A DNA stretch of 64,000 bases from Hofstenia miamia. Taxonomy: Eukaryota; Xenacoelomorpha; Acoela; Hofsteniidae. A program made the position numbers and the translations under genes. The stretch is from positions 2,868,692 to 2,932,691 of the forward strand of contig CABFPE010000010.1 in NCBI GenBank assembly GCA_900660155.1, read 5' to 3'. The notes below the pieces were generated by a model. It did not search any database. It was not told where the DNA came from and saw only the letters and a program-made list of their open reading frames with translations. Position 1 is the first letter of the stretch. Every line of letters begins with the position of its first letter. Positions 46,690-59,431 of the stretch are shown here, piece by piece.

Positions 46690-49600
46690 ATACATTAATA
46701 AATTAGCTTAATACGTTGGAAAAATTTTAGCCAAGCTTAATAAGAATATATGACTTCAGTGAACTTGAAGTAAGAATCAGTAAATTTAAGTACAACATTA
46801 AAATTGCCTATCTAAACGCAATAAGTATTGTTGCACATAGGGGTGATTTTATAGAAGTTTGTGAAAAAATGGGAGAAAACACAATTTTTGCCATAACAGA
46901 AACCTGGCTTCATAACACACCTGAAGAGCTCTACAACTGTAACAGCTCAAAGTTTCTGAGTTTTACCAAAAATAGAAAAAACAGACTAGGAGGGGGAATA
47001 TTATTACTTGTACCTAAGTATTTAAAGCCCATAAGACAAAAGCACTTGGAACAGGAACATCACAAGTTTGAAACATTATGGGTGGAAGTCGAAAGAAAAA
47101 ATATGACGCCTATAATGATAAATATTAGCTATTCACCCAATAAATGAGATTGCAAAGAATTTATTAACTTTAAAATAAATGAAGTACAAAATGCATTATT
47201 GGGCAATAATGATGTCTTATTATTGGGAGATTATAATATAAACTATCTTACTAAAGTTGAATCACGTCTAATAGACTATTTATGTGATGAACTGCAACTT
47301 GATGTGATCAATAAATCCATACCAACCAGGGAATCAGCTTTAATTGATTACTTCATAGCAAGTTCAGGCACCTACGATACTTTGATGTTCAATTCATTCT
47401 CAGACCATAACTTATGCATTTATGTGACAAATGAGATCAAGAAATTATCAAAAAGAAAACAAATTTTAGCCCGCAGTTTTGCTAACTTCAATGAAAGTGA
47501 ATTTATTAAGCAATTACTGAATGTCAGCTGGGACTTAATATACACAATGAATGACGCAAATGATATGTGTATTTACATTATGAAACAATTAAATCTATGC
47601 TTAAACAAAGTAGCACCATTTAAAATAAGGTATGTCAAAATAGATCATTGTAACTCTATGCATAATACTCAAGTTAAAAGATTAGCTGAGGAAAAGAAAA
47701 ACGCTTGGTTAGAATTAAACAAGGATCGTAGTGACTTTAATATTAACATCTACAAGAAAACTAAGAAGAAATATTACAAAATGAAAAACCTGCATAGAGA
47801 ACAATATGCAAAACGTTTTTATAATAAATTAGAACAAGCTAAAAATAAGTGGAATTTTATAAATAAATTTCTTAATAAAGAAAAGAGCTCGTCAACTAAT
47901 ATAAGTGAAATAAAGGCCAACAATATCAGTTACTTTAATGAGAAAGATATAGCTGCCCAGTTAAATATTGCCTTCAAAGAGATTGGACAGTACAAAGGCA
48001 AAGAAATCAAGTATGAAGATAAAATTGAAAGAGTTAGTAAAACTTTTAGTTTCAATTTTGTAAACAAAATGGAACTTGAAAAAATGATTTCTGAACTTGA
48101 TGTTAATATTTCAAGTGGCAGTAGTGGTATTCCTGTATTTGTGATAAAAAAATATGGTACTTTTTTCAGTGAGTATTTACTTTTTGCTATAAATTATGCA
48201 ATTAGAACTTCAAATTTTCCGCAAATTCTAAAGAGGGCTGATGTTACGCCAATTTATAAAAAAGGAGATCCCACACTATGCAGAAATTATAGACCAATTT
48301 CTATCACGAATCCTATTGCTAAAATTATTGAAAGGTTACTATGCAAGCAAATTAATGATTTTCTAAAAGTGAATAACATCATATCACCCAATCAATTTGG
48401 ATTTAGGAAAGGGCTAAGTACCACTGATGCATTATTATCCTTTATTGAAAGTACACGCTTTTATCTCAATGATGATATCTGCAGTAGCGTGGCACTCCTC
48501 GATCTCAGCAAAGCATTTGACAGCTTAGATTTTCAAATTTTGGATGCTAAATTGGAAAAATATGGATTTGATAACGCCACAAGTACACGATTAAATAGCT
48601 TTGTGAGTAATAGAGAACAACGAGTAAAAATAAGAAATGTATTCTCTAGCTATATAAAAACTAACAAGGTAGTACCATAGGGCACCGTATTAGGTCCATT
48701 GCTCTTCAGTTTGTATATCAATAATATCTCTATGCATTTACAAGGCAGTGAAGTAAACCAGTATGCTGATGATATATGTGTAATCAATATACACAAAAAT
48801 CCACAAATAGCAACAGCAAATTTAGAAGAAAACATTCAGGCAATTGTAAAATACCTCCAAACAAACAAGCTGACAATGAATGCTGAAAAAACGCAGTTTA
48901 TAATATTTTCCACAAAAAACATAAAGTTGAAACAAGTGATATCCATATTAGAGTCTCTGCAGAAGGCCCTTGTATTAAAGGTATGAAATCAGTAAGATAC
49001 CTGGGTGTTGAAATTGATCAACAATTCAGTTTTGATGGATTCATTCAAGAGAAAATACGTAAAATGTCTGCAGGAATAAAGTATTTAAAACAAATAAAAA
49101 AAATTACTGAAAGTAAAGTTGTTGTAGATGCTCTTGTTCTTGCACATTACACTTATGCTTGTGTACTTCTGTGCGATATTAACTTAGATAAACAACACAG
49201 ATTAAATAGAGTATTCAACTGGTGCATTTCAGCAATGTTTAGTGTTGATAAATACCAAACGGGTGAGAAAATAAAAGAATTATCAATATCACCATTATAT
49301 TACACAAAATATGCATGCCTGACAAATCTGTACAAATTAATACGTAATTTAATACCAATTAGCATTTTAATTAAATATGCCAAAATCAACCTGCGTACAA
49401 AGAAATGCATCAATAGTGTTAAAATCCATAATAGATACTGGAAAGGTGCCTTCATCACGAATGCAGCAAAAATGTGGAATACTCTTCCTACTTATGTCAG
49501 AACAGCATCCTCTCTGAATTTGTTTAGGAAATTATTAAAGCAGAACCTGCTAGCAAATCAATATAAATATGGCTACTCAGTTAAAACAAACTCTGTTGGT

Positions 49601-50066
49601 TAACCCTTAAAGGATGATGCCGACAAATATGTCCCCTTTCAAAATATAGCTCTATTTAGAAAAAAAACAATTCAAATGTCGCAAATGACGACGTGGTATT
49701 ATATGTCTAGTTATACTGGACAAATTTCATGCGCGTATGCTTCGTTTAATGGCAAAAAATTGTAATCATGACTTTGTTATGGGCAATGATAGGGCTATTT
49801 TTAACAATATCTAGAAAAACATTTGCCACAAAGAATTTAATATCCTATTTTCGTCCCATTTCAAATGTGATCTTAGAACATGATGAATGACTATTTACAA
49901 AAATATCAAAAAAATTGTCATAGTGAAGGTTTAGCAGAAAACAATCGGACTATTCTATCAAGAAATAAAGCTCAAGAAATCCACCGCTTGAAAAAGACAT
50001 TCCACTATAAAGTCTATCAGATATTTATTTCTTGTTTGAATAAAAATACCTATCTTATCTTAATAA
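46690..50066 (+). mobile_element. CR1/Jockey-group LINE, almost full-length ORF2
   Basis: Endonuclease from about 46,800 (KIAYLNAISIVAHRGDFIEV, ITETWLH), reverse transcriptase, C-terminal region to 49,603, then about 460 bases of 3' DNA ending in CCTATCTTATCTTAATAAAT, the same tail type as the LINE at 27,542. One ORF2 is broken by only two in-frame stops (47,145-47,147; 48,678-48,680, where CAG has become TAG in VPQGT) and one frameshift near 48,975. No ORF1 is seen; the copy is probably 5'-truncated. It sits between the worn outer end of element B and the 3' end of the host gene. Confidence 0.75.
46731..49603 (+). pseudogene. LINE ORF2: endonuclease and reverse transcriptase
   Basis: Segments: endonuclease 46,731-47,147 (AITETWLHNTPEELY, GGGILLLVPK) continuing to about 47,420 (LLLGDYNINYL, FNSFSDHNLCIY with the SDH motif); linker; RT from about 48,240 with TPIYKKGDPTLCRNYRPISI, NQFGFRKGLSTTDALL, VALLDLSKAFDSLDF, GTVLGPLLFSLYINN, NQYADDICV (YADD active site) and LTMNAEKTQFIIF; then YLGVEIDQQFSFDGF and the C-terminal WNTLPTYVRTASSLNLFRKL. 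Order and motifs are standard for apurinic-endonuclease LINEs. Two stops and one shift make it inactive, but it is clearly younger than the LINE inside element B. Confidence 0.8.
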
Positions 50067-50731
50067 ATGTAAAACTAACAAGATTAAATATTAGGGCATT
50101 TAAATATCATCTAACTGATCAATTAAGCAAATAAACGATGTTTAAACAAAAATAAATTAAATTTTCGGAAATGAATAGTCTGTGCTTACTAAGTTATAAA
50201 AGTCTTTTTCTAAAACTAATTTAGATTTTTGGAGTGGGAAATTTTGGAAATACCAGCTTAATGCCGAAACATCTGAGAAAAACTAATTAATATTTTTGTT
50301 GAACAGTCTAGAAATAATACTATGACTACAAATGAAAACCATTAGGGCAGACTCCATCTTTTCAAACATTTTGCACTTCATGTTTGGTAGTTTTTTTTAC
50401 ATTTATATAGGGTTAGAGATTTTTGAAAAAAATCAAATCACTGTAAATCAAAATTACACATGAATAGCAAACCAAAATAATATATTATCAAAATAATACT
50501 ATTAGTGAAATGATATTTTTACATTCACCATGAATACAAAGTCTACAGCAAATAAGAAAAATATAATTTCAAATATAAAATAACAAATATTAACAAAAAG
50601 AAAACTAAAAAATTAATTGCAATATTAAAACAAATCTGAATGAACATTGGCATAATTCTACATTTTAAATTAAGAACACACACACACTTGTGAATTGAAC
50701 AATAAAATTGAATGAAGAATAGAACAGGATA
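50067..50731. other. Probable 3' flank of the host gene
   Basis: AT-rich, no frame of note. It would include the 3' untranslated region of the minus-strand gene whose stop is at 50,732. I could not pick a single convincing polyadenylation signal. Confidence 0.4.
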
Positions 50732-50960
50732 TTATCCATCTACAATACACTCAGTATTCTTTTTGAATGCTGTAAGCCACTTCTCTGTTTCGTCTGGCTT
50801 GAAAACCCGGAAGAAAAAAGAGGGCATGTTGTGCTTCTTTAATATAATAATTAGATTTTCACTGTAATTGTCTATTGGCTGAGAGGGTTGATCAACTTCA
50901 TAGCTGAGAATTACATAATGCTTAATGGCTTTGGAATCATTACGAGCTCTCAACTGATAT
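50732..50960 (-). CDS. FGD-like gene, last exon, end of second PH domain
   Basis: Acceptor TTTAG|ATATCAG, in phase with the previous donor (CT|A gives Leu). It reads YQLRARNDSKAIKHYVIL, then FFFRVFKPDETEKWLTAFKK and ends CIVDG-stop. F-x-V followed by DETEKW is the final strand and helix of a PH domain, and completes the one started 6.6 kb upstream. Confidence 0.8.
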
Positions 50961-53900
50961 CTAAATTACGTACTCCAAAATCACACAATATACAAAGTGC
51001 TGAGTACAAAATTGTTCAGAGAGATGTTTCCGGAAAATCATGGCTAAATTATCTTGAATGTAAATAACACTGCTAATTGTTAACACTGACTATAAAACAA
51101 TCATTTATATAAAGTTGGATTAGGGCTATAAAAATAACAAGCTTTTGTGCTTGCGGCGCGGTGCTAAATTTTTTTCCAAAAACAGGGATCTACTTTGACA
51201 GGTGCATAAGCACTGTGCACAATGCCATTCAAACGAGAATGTACATGCACGTAATAAGTTCATTGATTGACAGCTGCTTGTGGCTTCAAATTTAACATTC
51301 TGAATTTAAACAAAGCTTTTGGCCAGTAGTAGTATATATATATATTGGGTTGTCGCAGAAAAAGCGGCGTTTTTTGAGAATTTATATTTACAGCGTTTTT
51401 GTGCAATTCTATGCAATGCAATGGTCTAAATATCAATAGATAGCCTATATCTGTATGCGATTAAAGTCAATAGATTAATTAATATCAATAGAAAGTGTTT
51501 TAGTTAACAACGTAATGGAACGTAACAACGTAATGGAAGTATCTTCAAAAGACTGTTATTTACTAATAGAAACAATGCGAAGAAATGACATGAAATGCAC
51601 ACAAATACACAACATAATAACAACAGCCTGGGGCGATATCATAAGTCTTCGCAGAGTGCAGACTATCGCAAAAGAATATGAAGATGGAACTCGTGCAAAA
51701 TTAGAAAGGAAGGAAGGTAGTGGGCGACGGAAATCTGAGGAAAGAAGAAACACACAAGAATTAATCCGAAACAATATTGAGGATAACGGCGGAAGGATTA
51801 CAGTGAGAGAATTAGCAGAGATACATGGATTATCAAAAGATACCACACACCGTATCATTAAAGATCTTGGTTTTGTCTCCAAATCTTTGAAGTGGGTTCC
51901 ACATCTACTGACTGAAGACAATAAACGGAATCGTATTGATTGTTGTGAAGAGATGTCAAGAGTTTTTAATGGAACTCGAAACATTAAAAAGTTGATGCTC
52001 GTAACAGATGAAAAATGGTTCTATTGTAGACCATTAGGAAATTCAAAAACACGTTTGTCCTGGATTCAGCCAGACGGAGATAGGCCTGTATGTTCCAAAA
52101 GAACATTATCAGATAAAAAGTTCTTGGTCTTAATGTGCACAAATTTTGACGGTTTGTCTTACTACAAAATTCTCGACAAAGGTATCACTGTTAATTCCAC
52201 TGTTTATTGTGAATTCATAATGGAGGCATTCAATAATTTCAATACTTACGAGAATATTAAGGATAGAAGAGGTATTCCTATTGAAAATGCAATTTTGTTT
52301 CACGACAACGCGAGACCTCATATTTCACATGAAACTACTGATTTTCTGAGAAGGAAAAACATCAAGACATTGAAACAACCTGCCTACTCCCCGGATGTCA
52401 ATATATGTGACAGAATGGTTTTTCCTCTGCTCGAGATGAGGCGTTCCAAGACAATATTCAACACAAAAAATGATTTAGAAATTTTTTTACAAGAAAATAT
52501 GCCTACATTGACAAAAGAGATCATGCACCACCAATTTGAAATGTTACACCAAAAATGCCTAGATATAATCGAAAACAATGGTAATTATTGTTAAAAACTA
52601 CATAATTTTGTTATGAATTGTTAAATTGTGAATTATAAATTGTTATGAATTGTTAAATATAAATTCTCAAAAAACGCCGCTTTTTCTGCGACAACCCTAT
52701 ATATATCAGGCCCCTGCGAGTTGACTTTTTTAGGCTCGAGTCGAGTTAGAACCTTAATTCGCGAGTTCGAGTCCAGTTGTAATTTATTTAGGCTAAGGTA
52801 TATATAACTACTTCATATTGAATAACTCTATATAAATATATGAAAGAAGTTCAAGCATGTTTAACAAAATTAAAGAAACTAAAAACACTATTAGGCAAGT
52901 CTATTACAGTTTTTTTTGCGATTTCTTTGCAAAATATAAGCCTTTCCATATTTCGGGGTGTAAGACTTATGTGGTGATCGGTGACGATTAATGATCCTAT
53001 TGAGTTGAATCACTCCGATGCGCAATTTGTAGCTTTTACTGGAAAAAATTGTTGAATGCAAGAGGAAAGAACTGGATATATCGCTGAAGAATTGTTCCAA
53101 AACACAAGTGGACGAATATTCAGATCCGAGAGTGCAGCTTCCTTATACATCTCTATTTCGTTGTTAAATTGTTTTCCAAAATCTACTTCACGAAAGTCAA
53201 GATTAGAAACTTTTCTTTGTTTAGCTTGTGTGCAGAGATATTCCATTAAACCAGTATTACAGTTTGGCTTCGCAGTATTATTAGAGACAACGCCAGATTC
53301 CAAATGACAACCCAAGCCAGCTTCTTTATATTTTTTGGCAATACTGTAAATATACTCCTTAGCAGTTTGAACTTGAGCTTCGTTAAAGGTGTTTTTAAAT
53401 CTTGGGTAAAGAAATGTTGCTGTGATGAGCAAGTCATCATCAAGTGACATACGTAAACTAATTTGATTGAGAAGTTCACCTCTAAACTGACGACCTGCTG
53501 AAACATTGATTTGTAATAGGGTAGAGTGGGGTAATTTGGTTAATGCGACGATATAAATTGTAATTGATTGAGCGACAGATTCATGTCATAAAGTGGGGTG
53601 TTTGTGCCCTGTGATTGGTCGGTTACATAGACTACCTCAGATGAGCAGAGTTTCATTACCACTGAATTTATCAAGCGCTTCGTAGGACTGTGCAATCAGC
53701 TTGTATCATTATTTCAGACATCACGTGTGCAGCGCAATCGGATACCAACAGGCGAAATCTGCTATTACCGCAGTCAGAAGACGACCATAGCAAGGTATGT
53801 AGCCTAGCTCTGGTATACAGCATTAAACACAAAAATGTGCATTCTGTATTCCAGAAAATTGTCGCCCTAATTTGCTTAGTACATGTTGGGGTAAAATGGT

Positions 53901-56900
53901 GAATTTCGCCAGTGGTTTAAAAGAATTGTTTTTTTCTAATCAATTTTGTTTTTAGATGCCACGAAAGCATGTCAAACGTACCAACCACAGAAGTTATGGC
54001 TCCGCAGCTTTGAAGCAAGCTGTAAAAGTTGAGAAAGACGGAACCATGCAACTGCCTGATGCTGTCAGAGAACTTGGCATTCCACGGGAAACACTGGTAA
54101 GACATGTCAATAGGGACAATTCTGGAAGTGTCCGAACAATATTCAGACCGAATCAAGAGACTGTACTCCGTGATCGCATTCTCTACTTGGCGAAACGCGG
54201 CTTTCCCCTAACTGTAATTTCTGTGAGAGAAAAACCGTTCCAATACGCGAAAATGCTTCACCTGCATAAAAAACTTCCCCGATGTGTTCCGCAATCTTGG
54301 GTTATAAACGGTCGCGCCAGCTATGATTGGTGGCAAGGATTTTGTCAGAGATCTGAAAAACTGGGCACATCATTATCACTTCGCGTACCAGAGAATATCT
54401 CTGCTTCAAAAACTCAGGCGTTTAATGAAGGTCGGATTTCGGACTTTTTTGTTGAGTTAGCCGACTTTTACACCAAATATGGCGTCTCGAACAAGCCCCA
54501 ATTATTGTATGACTGTGATGAGACGGGATTGTCGTACGTACCCAAGTGCGGTCAGAAAGTTGTAGCGCAACGAGGGACTCCTGTAGTATAGACTATTTAA
54601 GTCGCCGAACATGACACGTTGACTATATTTCTGCCATGTGGAAACGCAAATGGTGATTTTCTGCCTCCATTTCTAATTTTAAAGGGACCGGCGCCACCAA
54701 ATCCACTCAACTACCCAATGGGTACGAAGATTTATCATTCCAAAAGTGGATATACTGATTCGGATATATTGTTACCTTTTTGGTGCATTTTAATGAGCAT
54801 GCTAACTTCGAGGCTGAATCACCAACAGTATTGATGATTGATGGGCATGGATCACACGTAACCGTTGAAGCTATTTATTACTGCCTAGCTAATCGGATCG
54901 AGCTGTTTTGCTTGCCGCCTCATTCCAGCAACAGACTCCAACCAATTGGATACAAATTTTAATGCCTCTCTGAAGCGTTTTTGGGGAGATGAAGTTAAGA
55001 AGTTTCTCGCGGAAGTAGACAAAGTGGTGTTGAGCAAAGCAGAGTTCCATGCTGTCTTCAACCCAGTTTGGGCCAAGATAAAGGACAATCGAACGCCTCT
55101 GATATCTGGTTTCAGGCACTGCGGCCTCTACCTCACTAGAAATCCAACGACATCTGCTGATTTTGAGTTAGTTTGATCTTTTATTATGGAGGACCCATCA
55201 CCAATCCTTGCGGAACGCCAACCAACACCGATCACTCACCCCGCGGTCCACCACACCGATGATGCCGTTGTTATTCGAGTCCTTGTGCCATCACCTCAGA
55301 AGAAGGGCAATCCAACGCACGAGAGGAAACACCTGGCGAAAGTCACAACACCGGAGTTTCGCAACAAAAAGAATTGTGCACGCAAAAAGAGGGCTCCGAG
55401 AAAGTCTAAGCAAGGAGGAACGAAGCCAAAAGAACCAACGGAGCACCAAGTTGAGAAAAGCAAGTGCCTTTTTGCGAAGAGATGTATTCAAATGAAAACC
55501 ATCGGGACTTCTTCCAATGCATTGAGTGCACATTGGAAACGTCAGAAATGTGCTTGAATAGAGTGACTAACTGTTCAACAATTATCCACTGGTTATTTGT
55601 CAGCTGGTCCGGTAAGGCTCTAGTCATTCTTTCGGAACATCTCACCAAAGCATTGCTAACAAGTGACTTGTTCTTTAAGAACCAACTAAGTAGCTTATAT
55701 AATGACTTCCATCTGTAAACTATGTCCATTGGTGGAATGCTGCTGTGGGTTACAGTGGAATCAGCACTCTCAGAAGCAGCATGCTGTAATATTAGATAAC
55801 CGGCTGAAGAAGAATCGAAGAACGTCGCAATGCTATGTACAGCCTTAATTGTTTTACCAACGGATGTTTGGATTTTCAATGCATCCTTTACAACCAGGTT
55901 TAGACGATGATTAAAGCAGCCCATCCAGCGAACTCCAAGCTTATCCATTACTGCCTTTGACATTGCAGCAGTCGTGTCAGTTGTAGCACATATAGATTTA
56001 CAATCGATGTTGTACTTGTCTAGAGCTCGCTTGATCATAGTTGCAAAATCTTCTGATTTATGGCTCGCAACATCCTCATTTTCAGAAAAGATGTCAATGG
56101 ACAGACCGTATGATTTCAGCTGAGCATTTGCCAACATTACATAATGGATGGTAACAATCAAAAAATTTTCGTAGTTACGCGATTTACAGTGATCAAATGT
56201 AATAGCTACAGATGACGGGCTATCCTGGTTCAAAGAATACTTCATTTTATTTTCAATTTTATCACGCTGGGTATCTAACTTTCTAGAAAGAGTGGTAGGA
56301 TATGGCGGCTGATATCCTCCACCAGAAATAACACAGCAAAAGTTTTTAAACCGTGACCCACCAGAAATCTCCATTGCCCTTCCATCTGTGAAAATAAATT
56401 CCAACAAAGCGGCGTCATATTTCTCTTTCTCCTGTTGAGTGAGTTTTCTCGCAAAACTTAGTTTATGTTGTTCTGCGTGACCCAGATTAGAAAACTCTGA
56501 TGGAGTTCTCTTTTTTCACTTGCCTTTTTTTCAACTCCAAAAATTCTTTTGTATGTTTTTTTCTCCAGGTGAGTCCGAAGCGTTGTTGTTGGCCGCGATT
56601 TCACCACCTTAAATTTTTGTTTGCAAATTTTGCATTAATCACAATGTTCAGTACGTGTAAAGAATTGAAAAGCTGCTGATTTACAGTCCATGCCTGAAAC
56701 AATTACGCATCTGTACTGCATATTTTCAACATTGAATAAACAATATTCAGTCATCCTCAAATGTAACCACATCAAAGCGGCAACAAATAACATTAGAAAT
56801 ATATCAAGCATAATTATGTGTTGGAATTTATATTATTTGCCTGATGCTTGCAAATTTGAAATAAAGAAAGGTCGGTGGATTGTTCGACATTACAAGCAAA

Positions 56901-57017
56901 AATTGAAGAAAAAAAGATGCCATTCAAACGAATTTCGAGTTAGTTTCGAATACTCGAAATGTCGAGTTGAAATTTCAGACCTCGAGTCGAGTTCGAGTAC
57001 TCGCAGGGCCCTAATAA

Positions 57018-57057
<40 letters not shown>

Positions 57058-59387
57058 ATAATAATTATTGAACTCAAAAAAGGTCCTATATAAATGCATA
57101 ATAGTACGATTTGTGGTTTCAGAAATAGCCATGATAATTTACAATTTCACATTAGGAATAAAATTATCCGTAAGAAAAGTTTCCCTCTAAAATATACTTT
57201 GCCGCCTAAAAAATCAAAAACATCACATTGTACATCTCCAAAAGTTGGGCAGCAGTAAGAAGAAAAGTCAAAAAATTTTATAACTCGAATTTGAAATTTA
57301 TTAATAAAAAATTTAGTTGATTTCTATTAATCTTTCAATTGTTTGTGGACAAACAAAAAATACAATTTTATCCTAACAGTTTGAGATATCGACTGTACAT
57401 ACAAAAGACGATGTCAAAATGTAGTGTATCCATGCATGCACTAAACGGTCAGGATTCCAAAACCAAGTTAAAATCCGTCACGTCTTAACTGAAATACGTT
57501 TCTTTCTTTTGCATAATAAAATATAGCGGAAGAAATCTTACAATATAAAGAACTTATTATATAAATTTTGTTTAATTCTTACAGAATATTGTTGGCGATG
57601 ATAAAATAGAAGCTGGTCCATTTCCCTTTTCCTTCTCGCATTTCCATCGCACCGAAATGATCATAAACTTCAGGTAACGATGATGACGTTGCTTTTGGTA
57701 AAGGTACTTCATTGTTTGTCAGGAGGGCATAGCAAGTATCGCAAACACGAAGTTTCTCATTTTTGCTATACTCTAGCTAAAAATCGTTGAATAAAGTAAA
57801 CATCTAGAAATATCACAGAAAAATTACATATCAAATCATTGAAATATCACTTTTAATGAAAAACAAAATAAAAAGATTAGTTGAAAAATATCATTTGGAA
57901 TTGTATAATGGATCCTCAATTAAGCAATATAGTTATTGGAAATATGAGTAACTGGCGCTGGTTGTCCTTAGGATGAACACGAAAAATATGTGGTTAGAGA
58001 AAAATATTTTGATAGAATAGGACGTGGTGCAAAGAATCCATTTCACACAAATGCAGTAAATACATCCAATAACTATGTTGAAAGCAAAATACTGTATTTA
58101 CATATGATTTCAGTAAGCAAATAGCGTTTTAACTGTGGTTAGAATTTATCTTATCATACAAAATTCGTTCTATGGCTATATTTTAATATCTCTAGCCCAA
58201 TACGAGTCTTTAGTCTCTTAGAACTGAACCGCAATTCGAATTGACTAATTTTTTACGCTGCTAGCATGAACCCGAATTCGCAAAATAAATTAACTTAAAA
58301 ACAGCATAAATTTACCTAGTAAACACGAAATACAAATGTAATATGCATATAAAAAATATTAGAAACCGTATATATGTTATGCAATTAGATGGATAGGGTG
58401 TTACATCATCACGTTCCACATTTAAAACAAATAACTTCCATAATATTAAATCAATTTTAATGTGATGTATTCCAAATGCAAAGTAATCCCTAAAGATTAA
58501 CACTTTAATACATATAAACATATTTGACTTAGCTCTATGTACATCTTTGGCTGTCAGTTATTGCTTTGGATCATTAACCCTATTTTCACTAGGACAACCT
58601 CTGACTTTCCGCCTGGACGGAACTCACAGACTGTCTTCAAAAAATAAAATATTTCAAGGTAGTTGTTGTTCCCATTGGCATTAGACCGCCTCCTAATCTA
58701 AACACTAGGAAGGGAAATAATTTGAATAAATCGAATTTCTCATTTAACAAAACTTCTTATTTGAATGTAATTCAGGCATAAGCACATTTTTTAGCACATA
58801 TCTTCATAATTTCATGAGCGGGTCCTATCCCATAGATGTGTCCATGTAAAAACCTTTCAATATTTCTTAACAGGCTTGGATAAAATTGTCCCAAATGCGA
58901 GCAAATCGGTTTGTTACGTAAAAGTGACAATAGTGGAAATAGGGTTAATTCAGGCGATTCTGAAATAGGAAAAGCCGGTAATTTGAATTTCTCATAGCAT
59001 CGGTATTTAATTGACTTATTCAATGGAGGAGCTGAATTTGTAATATATCTGTATTAAAATTTTCTTTTGGTGATGTTCTTAGATTTCGTGCACCATGACA
59101 AACAAAACTGTTCTTGCTTGAACTGCAAACGCCATCTCAATATAGTTATTTTTTTATTTTATTAGAATGTTCCACCCTGTACATGCTAACAAAATTGAAA
59201 CAAATATTCCAAAATAAAATTTTAAAAATCACATAAAATAATGTTTTCCAAATATTGAGTACTTATTAATGTTTTCGTAAATAAAAATAACAAATGCTCT
59301 GTAAGCTGGAAATCAATTCCCGGAATCGCTCTGTAGTTTGTACAGGCAATCTATTATTTATTTAAAAGGTATACATCGATTTTACAA

Positions 59388-59431
<44 letters not shown>

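Larger units (their letters stand above)
52890..56640 (-). pseudogene. hAT transposase, BED finger and catalytic core, broken
   Basis: Start near 56,640: CKICKQKFKVVKSRPTTTLR then THLEKKTYKRIF, a BED-type zinc finger. Core 55,540-56,450: LLEFIFTDGRAMEI, AITFDHCKSRNYENFLIVTI, TDTTAAMSKAVMDKLG, RWMGCFNHRLNLVVKDAL and the RW block YRWKSLYKLLSWF. After the pogo insert: SLDDDLLITATFLYPRFKNTF and FWNNSSAIYPVLSSCIQQFF, the C-terminal dimerisation (hATC) region, ending around 52,900 with TPKYGKAYILQRN. There is a shift or stop in the BED to core region and near the C-terminus, in addition to the insertion. Confidence 0.75.
52707..57013 (-). mobile_element. hAT transposon, interrupted by a pogo-like element
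   Basis: Ends: CAGGCCCCTGCGAGT at 52,707 and the inverted AGGGCCCTGCGAGTACTCGA at the right end. TCGAGT-type motifs are clustered near both ends (52,733-52,780; 56,930-57,000), as subterminal transposase-binding repeats are in hAT elements. The transposase is on the minus strand in two blocks with foreign DNA (53,517-about 55,530) between them. It lies in the sense orientation in the last intron of the FGD-like gene. Confidence 0.75.
50961..57582 (-). other. 6.6-kb last intron of the FGD-like gene
   Basis: Runs from donor CT|GTAAGA to acceptor TTTAG|AT. About 5.7 kb of it is mariner plus hAT/pogo DNA; outside these there is about 390 bases on the left (50,961-51,346) and about 570 on the right (57,014-57,582), the latter with a TA microsatellite at 57,024-57,052 and no other feature. 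Confidence 0.7.

Noticed and set aside
53956-55557. Host gene derived from a pogo/CENP-B-type transposase
   Set aside because: Stops and frameshifts across the core, and location inside a hAT, show a dead transposon and not a domesticated gene.
58772-59023. 83-codon minus-strand frame considered as an FGD-like exon
   Set aside because: Its insertion between the FYVE exons would break the zinc finger; the 59,446 to 57,776 join already completes it in phase.
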